Below are positions 54,020 through 64,000 of a DNA stretch of 64,000 nucleotides, one piece after another (the stretch's first letter is position 1; every line of letters begins with the position of its first letter). This DNA is from Roseiarcus sp963794655. Lineage in GTDB: Bacteria > Pseudomonadota > Alphaproteobacteria > Rhizobiales > Beijerinckiaceae. A program made the translations under genes and the position numbers. Where the stretch lies: assembly GCA_963794655.1 (NCBI GenBank), contig CAWCEV010000008.1:682001-746000 (forward strand). Direction: 5' to 3'. The notes beneath the pieces are model-generated. The model saw only the letters and a list, made by a program, of their open reading frames with translations, had not been told where the DNA came from and ran no database searches.

Positions 54020-54640
54020 ATGTTCCACGAATTGGGTCCGGCGATGCTCGTCCCCCCCGTCCACCGCTTTCAACCTCGGACTTCGCCGCCGCGGGCGGCC
54101 GAAGCCACCGAAAAGAGCTTCCGCGAAGCCATGCGGCATCTCGCCGGCGGCGTTTGTATCGTTACTGTCGGCGCTGGAGGAGACCGCGCCGGGGTTACCG
54201 CTACTTCCGTATCGTCGCTGTGCGCTGAACCGCCCACCCTGCTCGTTTGCGTCAATCGCGCTTCTCCGTGTTACGCGGCGTTGACTCGCTTCGGCGCCTT
54301 CGCGGTCAACGTTCTTTCGGCCGATCAGCGGGAATTCGCCGAGCGTTTCGCGAGTGGCTCCAGCCTCAAGCAGTCGGAGCGTTTTCGGAGCGGGCGCTGG
54401 CTCGCCTTGCCCAGCGGAGCGCATTGCCTCGCCGATTCGATCGCCGTGTTCGGTTGCGACGTCGAGGAGCGAATCGAACGCCACACCCACGCCATCGTCA
54501 TTGGCCGCGTGCGGTGCGTGTTGGCCGGCGGAGGATCGGGCGCGCTCGTCCATTGGCGCGGCAGCTACGATCAAGTCGGCTGGGGCGACGACGAGGTCGC
54601 CCGCGCCATCGGCCTTTTTCCGCGGCCTGGGCCGAGCTAG
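54020..54640 (+). CDS. NAD(P)H:flavin reductase (second copy)
   Basis: 206 residues, or 198 from ATG 54044. FMN-binding split-barrel reductase: FREAMRHLAGGVCIVTVGAG, GVTATSVSSLCAEPPTLLVC, HTHAIVIGRVRCVLAGGG. Paralogous to 24895-25413. Supplies reduced flavin, either to the plus-strand luciferase-like enzymes or as a back-up. The gap to the next gene is 94 bp. Confidence 0.9.
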   Translation: MFHELGPAMLVPPVHRFQPRTSPPRAAEATEKSFREAMRHLAGGVCIVTVGAGGDRAGVTATSVSSLCAEPPTLLVCVNRASPCYAALTRFGAFAVNVLSADQREFAERFASGSSLKQSERFRSGRWLALPSGAHCLADSIAVFGCDVEERIERHTHAIVIGRVRCVLAGGGSGALVHWRGSYDQVGWGDDEVARAIGLFPRPGPS

Positions 54641-54734
54641 ATCTGCCCTTGACGCGATCGACCGCGAACTCGGCGCAGAGTCCGAGCTTCGGCGTCGATC
54701 AGCATGGTTCTTCTCAATGAGGACGACGCCGTTC

Positions 54735-55802
54735 ATGCCGACGCTATTCGATCCAATCGCAATCGGCGACCTCGAGCTTCCGAACCGTATTTTCATGGCG
54801 CCCTTGACGCGCAACCGGTCGAGCGGGCCAGGCCGGGTCCCCAACCTGATGATGCGTGATTATTACATTCAGCGCGCAAGCGCCGGCTTGATCATTTCCG
54901 AGGCGACGTCCGTTGCTCAGACCGGGGTGGGCTACCCGAGCACGCCTGGCGTCTGGTCGCGGGAACAGATCGATGGCTGGCGTCGCATTACCCGAGACGT
55001 GCATGCGGCCGGCGGGCGGATTCTGCTGCAGCTTTGGCATGTCGGCCGCGTCTCGGATCCAAGCTATCACGACGGGGCGCTTCCAGTCGCGCCGAGCGCC
55101 ATCGCCCCGAAGGGCCGTGTGAGCCTATTGCGCCCCGAGCGGCCTTACGCGGTCCCGCGCGCCCTTGAAACTGAGGAGATCGCAGGTGTGGTCGAAGCTT
55201 TCCGCACCGGCGCGCTGAACGCCAGGGCCGCGGGCTTCGATGGCGTCGAAATCCATGGCGCGAACGGCTACCTTCTCGACCAGTTTTTGCAGGACGGCAG
55301 CAACAAGCGCGCCGATCGATACGGCGGTTCGGTCGAAAACCGCGCGCGGCTGATGCTCGAGGTGACCGACGCGGTCGTTGCCGTATGGGGTCCGGGCCGC
55401 GTAGGCATGCATCTCGCGCCGCGCGGCGACGCCCATGACATGGGCGACAGCAACCTTCCGGCGACGTTCGGCTACGTCGCCCGCGAATTGGGCAAGCGGA
55501 AGATCGCCTTCCTCTGCGCCCGCGAATCCCTCAAAGAGCCGCGGCTTGGCCCGGAGCTCAAAAAGGCGTTCGGCGGCGTCTATGTCGCCAACGAAGGCTT
55601 CACGCCGGAGAGCGCGGCGGCGACCCTGGCCGCCGGCGAGGCGGACGCGGTCGCCTTCGGCAAACTCTTCATCGCCAATCCCGATCTGCCGCGCCGCATC
55701 GCGCTGAATTCGCACCTCAACCCCTGGAACTCCGCGACCTTCTATTCGCCAGGAACCGAGGGCTATACCGATTACCCCAAACTCGCCGAGGCCGCCGAGT
55801 AG
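54735..55802 (+). CDS. old yellow enzyme family ene-reductase (NemA type)
   Basis: 355 residues from MPTLFDPIAIGDLELPNRIF (ATG 54735, GAGGA 11 nt upstream; ATG 54717 is an alternative). FMN-binding TIM barrel: MAPLTRNRSSGPGRVPNLMM, LQLWHVGRVSDPSYHDGALP, GFDGVEIHGANGYLLDQFLQ with the conserved His/Asn-containing HGAN, RYGGSVENRARLMLEVTDAV. Reduces activated C=C bonds or nitro groups with NAD(P)H. Last gene before the right end of the island; its link to sulfur metabolism is unclear. Confidence 0.92.
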   Translation: MPTLFDPIAIGDLELPNRIFMAPLTRNRSSGPGRVPNLMMRDYYIQRASAGLIISEATSVAQTGVGYPSTPGVWSREQIDGWRRITRDVHAAGGRILLQLWHVGRVSDPSYHDGALPVAPSAIAPKGRVSLLRPERPYAVPRALETEEIAGVVEAFRTGALNARAAGFDGVEIHGANGYLLDQFLQDGSNKRADRYGGSVENRARLMLEVTDAVVAVWGPGRVGMHLAPRGDAHDMGDSNLPATFGYVARELGKRKIAFLCARESLKEPRLGPELKKAFGGVYVANEGFTPESAAATLAAGEADAVAFGKLFIANPDLPRRIALNSHLNPWNSATFYSPGTEGYTDYPKLAEAAE

Positions 55803-56070
55803 AAACGCAGAAACAGACGGGATGCATCGGCAGCAGAAGACCTGTAGACCCCGGACAACCTGCCGTGTGCCCGGGGTGGACAAAGACTCTTTTCGCGGCG
55901 CGCGTAACAGTCGATGCTCTTCCTTCCCGCCGTCTGTTTCCGTAGCGCTTCCGCGGCTAGATCTTCCATATGGGACCGCGATTGCCCTGTCTGGGTCGTG
56001 GCGAAAAAAGGCGAGCTTCGCGTTGCCGTGGCATATTGTCTCAGCCAAAGCTATGCAGCGGCGTCGATCC
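55803..56070. other. gene-free right margin of the island
   Basis: No convincing ORF on either strand. Contains only AT/GC-mixed sequence before the two-part repeat at 56071 and the rrn terminator at 56123. Confidence 0.6.
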
Positions 56071-56094
56071 CGCCGCTTCCACTGCGCTTCCACG
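56071..56094 (+). repeat. candidate integrase arm-type site, right
   Basis: CGCCGCTTCCAC, two bases, CGCTTCCACG: matches 4104-4127 at 22 of 24 positions in the same orientation, 70 bp inside the right att core. Confidence 0.45.
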
Positions 56095-56122
56095 GCGAAA
56101 TCTCCATCCCTGACATGGCCAC

Positions 56123-56159
56123 AAAAAAGCCCTCGAAACGCGAACGGTTTCAAGGGCTT
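56123..56159 (-). terminator. Rho-independent terminator of the rrn operon
   Basis: On the minus strand AAGCCCTTGAAAC pairs with GTTTCGAGGGCTT around the loop CGTTCGC, followed by six T. It begins 4 nt after the CCA end of tRNA-fMet, so on the island side of the attachment core. Confidence 0.9.
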
Positions 56160-56163
56160 GATT

Positions 56164-56240
<77 letters not shown>

Positions 56241-56312
56241 GCAAAGGGTTTTTAGGCGCGGCGATAGGGCCAAAACGCCTGTTCGTGAAGAGGAAGTTGT
56301 CCGTTCTTTGCA

Positions 56313-56430
56313 GGCCTGGCGACGACCTACTCTCCCATGTCTTGAGACAGAGTACCATCGGCGCTAAGGCGTTTGACGGCCGAGTTCGGGATGGGATCGG
56401 GTCTTATCACCTTGCAACAGCCACCAGGCC
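56313..56430 (-). rRNA. rrf: 5S rRNA
   Basis: Minus-strand sequence begins GCCTGGTGG and ends CGCCAGGC, which pair as helix I; internal GATCCCATCCCGAACTCGG is the conserved loop of 5S rRNA. Ends are approximate. Confidence 0.93.
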
Positions 56431-56489
56431 GGCAAAGAACGGATGAAGCAAAACTGGGAATTTTCAGTAAGTCGCGCCTTGGCGACGAG

Positions 56490-59375
<2,886 letters not shown>

Positions 59376-59795
59376 TCGCCAAGGCGCGCGTCCTTTATTC
59401 GCTCGATCGATTCGGCTCGATCAGGCAAACGCGTTCCCTGGCTTGAAAAGACCAGTTTTGCTTCAAGCACACCCGGGGACATGAGCGGTCAGGCTCCAAA
59501 TCCACGACTGGTTGCTCGAAAGACAAGATGATGACGCGGCGTCTTTTGCCTTCGGATCCTTACGGACCCTCCGGTTCTCGCCTCGCCCCATCCGGTCTTC
59601 GACCGAATGCGCTTCCTCTTCACAATGTCAGAGATCGAGGGCCGAAAGGGACGGTGGAGAACAAGCTCCTAGCCACCCTTCGGCCATCGTCACGCCAAGC
59701 GCTTGCGCACTCGACGAAACTGATAAATCACATCGGAAAGGATACGGGTGCTTCAATCCGCTCGACACGCCGTCACGACCTTGCGGCCCAGACTT

Positions 59796-59871
59796 TGGTG
59801 GAGCCAGACGGGATCGAACCGACGACCTCATGCTTGCAAAGCACGCGCTCTCCCAACTGAGCTATGGCCCC
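59796..59871 (-). tRNA. tRNA-Ala (TGC)
   Basis: 76 nt in the 16S-23S spacer. 5' GGGGCCATAGC, anticodon loop CTTTGCAAG with anticodon TGC, T-arm GGTTCGATCC, 3' GCTCCACCA. Confidence 0.97.
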
Positions 59872-59900
59872 GTTCTAGACCCGCCGGCGCCCAAAGGCTG

Positions 59901-59977
59901 TGGTGGGCCTGGGAGGACTTGAACCTCCGACCTCACGCTTATCAAGCGCGCGCTCTAACCAACTGAGCTACAAGCCC
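59901..59977 (-). tRNA. tRNA-Ile (GAT)
   Basis: 77 nt in the 16S-23S spacer, upstream of tRNA-Ala in the direction of transcription. 5' GGGCTTGTAGCTCAG, anticodon loop CTTGATAAG with anticodon GAT, 3' GGCCCACCA. Confidence 0.97.
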
Positions 59978-60180
59978 GGTCGAAAGAAGAAGTCCCGCGC
60001 CCGTCTCAAGCCTTCAAAGCCGACGGAGGCGCAAGTCTTCCATATCCTTATCAGAAAGAGAGACGAAGGCGGCGCGGTCCCGCAAAATGCGGCCTGACTG
60101 GCCGCTTGATTCTGAGCCGGACGACAAACCGTCGGACTTGAGCAAAGCTCATGTCCTCGTGGTTGATGAGATCCGAATCC

Positions 60181-61668
<1,488 letters not shown>

Positions 61669-62177
61669 AATTGAGATCTTTGTCCTGACTGGTCACTTCA
61701 ATGTCCGTGCGGACATTGTATTCTTGACGAGTTCCAAACACATCCGCTTCCAAAGAGGTTTGCGGCCTGCCCGCCTCACGACGGTCGGGCCGCGCTCCTT
61801 CGAAGCGCGATGAATTCTTGAAACGTGACCGTCAGTTGTCTCTTCGGACTTAAACCGCCGGATCGGCTTCAAGCTCGCGCTTGAATTGAACCCGACGAGC
61901 AAAGTCCCGCAAGGACCCCGCCGCCCACGTCTCTCTTCCTTCCGATGCAATTGTCAAACAGCGTGGAGCCGGAGCTCCGTGGACCAAAACCAAACCCCGA
62001 CGGCGCCGCCGCCAGAGCTCAGTTCGAGCTCAAATCTCATATCGCCCCGCTTACGCGCGGCAGGAACGACCGAAAATCCTCCGCCCCCGCCTCACAGCAG
62101 GGAGGAGTGCGCTCGGAAAGTTCCGTGACCCGCCGCTCGGCCGCTCTGAAAGAAGCGCCAAACCGTTGGGAGAGGCG

Positions 62178-62206
62178 CATATAGGCCGCTGTGAAGTTTC
62201 TGTCAA
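62178..62206 (-). promoter_or_regulatory. rrn operon promoter
   Basis: On minus: -35 TTGACA (62201-62206), 17-bp spacer, -10 TATATG (62178-62183). It lies ~510 bp upstream of 16S. The leader 61669-62177 holds no gene; a second TTGACA at 61952-61957 lacks a clear -10. The -35 overlaps the last codons of the P450 gene. Confidence 0.8.
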
Positions 62207-63636
62207 CGGACTTTCATAAAGAAATTGTCGGCTGTGAATTTCTTCGCCGTTTCGCGCCGTTTCACGTGCATTTTCATGCCCCCGCGCGGGCGCAGTGTCA
62301 CGCGCTGCTGAGGCATTACGGCCTGCCCCTCGACAAGATCGAAGCGGAAAGCGCGCAGGAGATTGGCGAGGATGATGATCCCCTCCTGCATCGCGAAGGC
62401 CATGCCGATGCAGACCCGCGGTCCGGCGCCGAACGGGATATAGGCGAAGCGGTCGATCCGGTCCCGGTTTTCGCCCAGGAATCTCGACGGATCAAAGGCG
62501 TCCGGGTTGTCCCACAAACCGCGCCGGCGGTGCAGAACATAGGGCGAGACCGAGATCACCGCGCCAGCGGGAACATGAACGCCCGCGAGTTCGTCGTCGG
62601 CGATCGCCTGACGACTCAGCATCGCCGCTGGCGGATAGAGGCGCATCGCTTCCTCGAAAATCGCCCGCAACGTCTCGCATTTCTCGGCTGAAGCCGGCCG
62701 CTCCGGATCGAACGACTGTTCGGCCTCCGCCTCCGCCCGCTCGCGCCACTCGGGCGACTGGGACAAGAGGTAGAAGGTCCACGTCAAGGCGTTCGCGGTC
62801 GTTTCATGTCCGGCCAGGATGAAGGTCAGGATGTTGGCGCGCATATCCTCGTCGGACATGCCGCGGCCGCTTTCGGGATCGCGCGCCGACAGGAGAAGGG
62901 TCAGCAGGTCTTTTGGAGCCTCCCCGCCGCCGTCGATGAAAGCGCGACGATGGCCGATGATGTCATCGACCGCCTGAGCGAAAAACATGAGCGCCGGACG
63001 GCCCCGGCGGCGTCCAAACCGCGGCAAGAAGTTCGGAGCGCCCAGGAGATCGAGCGGGTCGAGCCTGCCGATGGTGTCGAAGTAATTCGTCACCGAGCGC
63101 TGGAATGCGCTCGGTTCGCGCCCCAGGCCTTGCGAAAACAGCGTCTGCTCTAAAACCTCGAGCGTCATTCGAGACATCAACCCGCCGACCTCCGTCACGG
63201 CGCCGTCGCGCCTCGGGCTCAGGCGATCGACGGCCGCTTGCGCAACTCTCTGCATGGCGGATGCGAACTCGGCGACCTGCCGAGGCGAAAACAGAGGGGC
63301 AAGCGCGCGCCGCTGCATGCGCCAGTCCTCGCCCTCGCTGGTCAATAGCCCCTGGCCGAGGCCCGGCCGCAAGACCCGAAGCTGCAGGTCGTCCTTGCGG
63401 TAGTTGGCGGCGTTGTCGAGAAAGATGCGCCGGACCGCGGCGGGATCATGCGCGGCGCCGCGCAGGCCCAGAACGGAGCGGCCGAGCGACATGGGCCGTT
63501 CGAAATCCGCCTCGGTCCAGATCTCGATCGGGTTCCGCCGAAGGGTCAGAATGAGTGAGAGGGCGCTGCGAGGCTTGTCGGGCCGTCGCGGAAACGGCGG
63601 GACAAAGGGCCTAGACGCTTGGGAAGCAGCTGGCAT
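62203..63636 (-). CDS. cytochrome P450
   Basis: 477 residues from MPAASQASRPFVPPFP (ATG 63634-63636; the longer frame adds an unlikely hydrophobic stretch). I-helix FILAGHETTANALTW with the oxygen-activating Thr, K-helix ExxR in FEEAMRLYPP, heme loop FAYIPFGAGPRVCIGMAFAM with the thiolate Cys. No membrane anchor, so soluble. Closest in pattern to bacterial CYP fatty-acid or terpenoid hydroxylases; substrate unknown. Lies outside the predicted island beside recR. Confidence 0.92.
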   Translation of the reverse strand: MPAASQASRPFVPPFPRRPDKPRSALSLILTLRRNPIEIWTEADFERPMSLGRSVLGLRGAAHDPAAVRRIFLDNAANYRKDDLQLRVLRPGLGQGLLTSEGEDWRMQRRALAPLFSPRQVAEFASAMQRVAQAAVDRLSPRRDGAVTEVGGLMSRMTLEVLEQTLFSQGLGREPSAFQRSVTNYFDTIGRLDPLDLLGAPNFLPRFGRRRGRPALMFFAQAVDDIIGHRRAFIDGGGEAPKDLLTLLLSARDPESGRGMSDEDMRANILTFILAGHETTANALTWTFYLLSQSPEWRERAEAEAEQSFDPERPASAEKCETLRAIFEEAMRLYPPAAMLSRQAIADDELAGVHVPAGAVISVSPYVLHRRRGLWDNPDAFDPSRFLGENRDRIDRFAYIPFGAGPRVCIGMAFAMQEGIIILANLLRAFRFDLVEGQAVMPQQRVTLRPRGGMKMHVKRRETAKKFTADNFFMKVR

Positions 63637-63739
63637 GGCGAACGCCCTGAACCAAGACACAGCCAAATTTATGACAGGCTTGGCCCCGGCGACAGGGGCG
63701 ACAGCGACAATCTTCATCGCCGGAGGGGCGATGAGAGCC

Positions 63740-64000
63740 TCAAAAGGCCGTGCGCTGACGCATGGCCGCCGCGAGCGTGCCGTCATCGAGGTAGTCGAGC
63801 TCGCCGCCGACCGGCACGCCATGGGCGAGACGCGTCACCTTGACGGGGTAATCGGCAAGCAGATCGATGATGTAGTGCGCCGTCGTCTGACCCTCGACCG
63901 TGGCGTTTACGGCAAGAATCAGTTCGCCGACCCCTCCCTTGGCGATGCGCCCGACGAGCCCGCTCAGGTTGAGATCGGCGGGCCCGACGCCGTCCAGGGG
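63740..64000 (-). CDS. recR: recombination protein RecR (3' part, runs off the window)
   Basis: The last 86 residues of RecR: the Toprim segment ELILAVNATVEGQTTAHYII, then VTRLAHGVPVGGELDYLDDG and the C-terminal TLAAAMRQR. RecR acts with RecFO in loading RecA at gapped DNA. A typical core-chromosome gene, supporting that the right flank is chromosome. The 5' part lies beyond 64000. Confidence 0.95.
   Translation of the reverse strand, partial: PLDGVGPADLNLSGLVGRIAKGGVGELILAVNATVEGQTTAHYIIDLLADYPVKVTRLAHGVPVGGELDYLDDGTLAAAMRQRTAF

Overview
The window comes from an alphaproteobacterium. The rRNA genes are of alphaproteobacterial type, the rrn operon has the order 16S, tRNA-Ile, tRNA-Ala, 23S, 5S, initiator tRNA-Met, and the 23S gene carries a helix-9 intervening sequence as in many Hyphomicrobiales. 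Gene content suggests a Beijerinckiaceae/Methylocystaceae-like member of that order. This is inference from gene content; no database search was run.

Layout. (1) 1-3918: a lower-GC accessory stretch with a FokI-like nuclease, small hypothetical proteins, and a duplicated 64-residue ORF whose second copy is frameshifted. (2) 3919-56208: a predicted 52-kb integrated island. A 45-bp perfect direct repeat of the 3' half of tRNA-fMet lies at 3919-3963 and again inside the intact tRNA at 56164-56208. A tRNA-type tyrosine integrase (4181-5377) sits next to the left copy, and a second, two-part direct repeat lies just inside each end. After the integrase come decayed conjugation genes (ribbon-helix-helix protein, DUF2840, TraF peptidase, lytic transglycosylase) and two head-to-tail IS66 elements that share one 8-bp target duplication. 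(3) 13981-55802, the island cargo, is almost entirely sulfur metabolism. (4) 56123-62206: rrn operon on the minus strand with its promoter and terminator. (5) 62203-64000: a cytochrome P450 and the 3' part of recR, presumably the chromosomal side.

The cargo contains: OsmC plus tauD-tauABC; a 12-gene minus-strand operon of two-component flavin monooxygenases (SsuD, two DszA/NtaA-like, two SfnB/DszC-like), a flavin reductase, a sulfonate-type ABC importer, MetY and an isopenicillin-N-synthase-like oxygenase; a plus-strand operon of two more luciferase-like monooxygenases and two AhpD-like proteins; Liv-type and Rbs-type ABC importers, the latter with a frameshifted ATPase; an FAD/NAD-binding oxidoreductase; ssuABC; an Rrf2 regulator; an SrpH-type serine acetyltransferase; a chimeric YeiH/YedE membrane gene with an amber codon; a Family 2A encapsulin (SrpI type) with a cysteine desulfurase that has a roughly 250-residue disordered cargo-loading N-terminus; and a flavin reductase with an old yellow enzyme.

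Working model: organosulfur compounds are imported, their C-S bonds are cleaved by flavin or 2-oxoglutarate oxygenases, and the sulfur enters homocysteine/cysteine synthesis (MetY, serine acetyltransferase). The encapsulated desulfurase would take sulfur from cysteine and store it in the protein shell. Six intergenic regions in the cargo share an AT-rich motif (AGTTGAYTAANNNNATAGAC), which could be an operator for the island's Rrf2 regulator. The most notable observation is that organosulfur scavenging, sulfur storage and a candidate sulfur regulator appear together on one apparently mobile island at tRNA-fMet.
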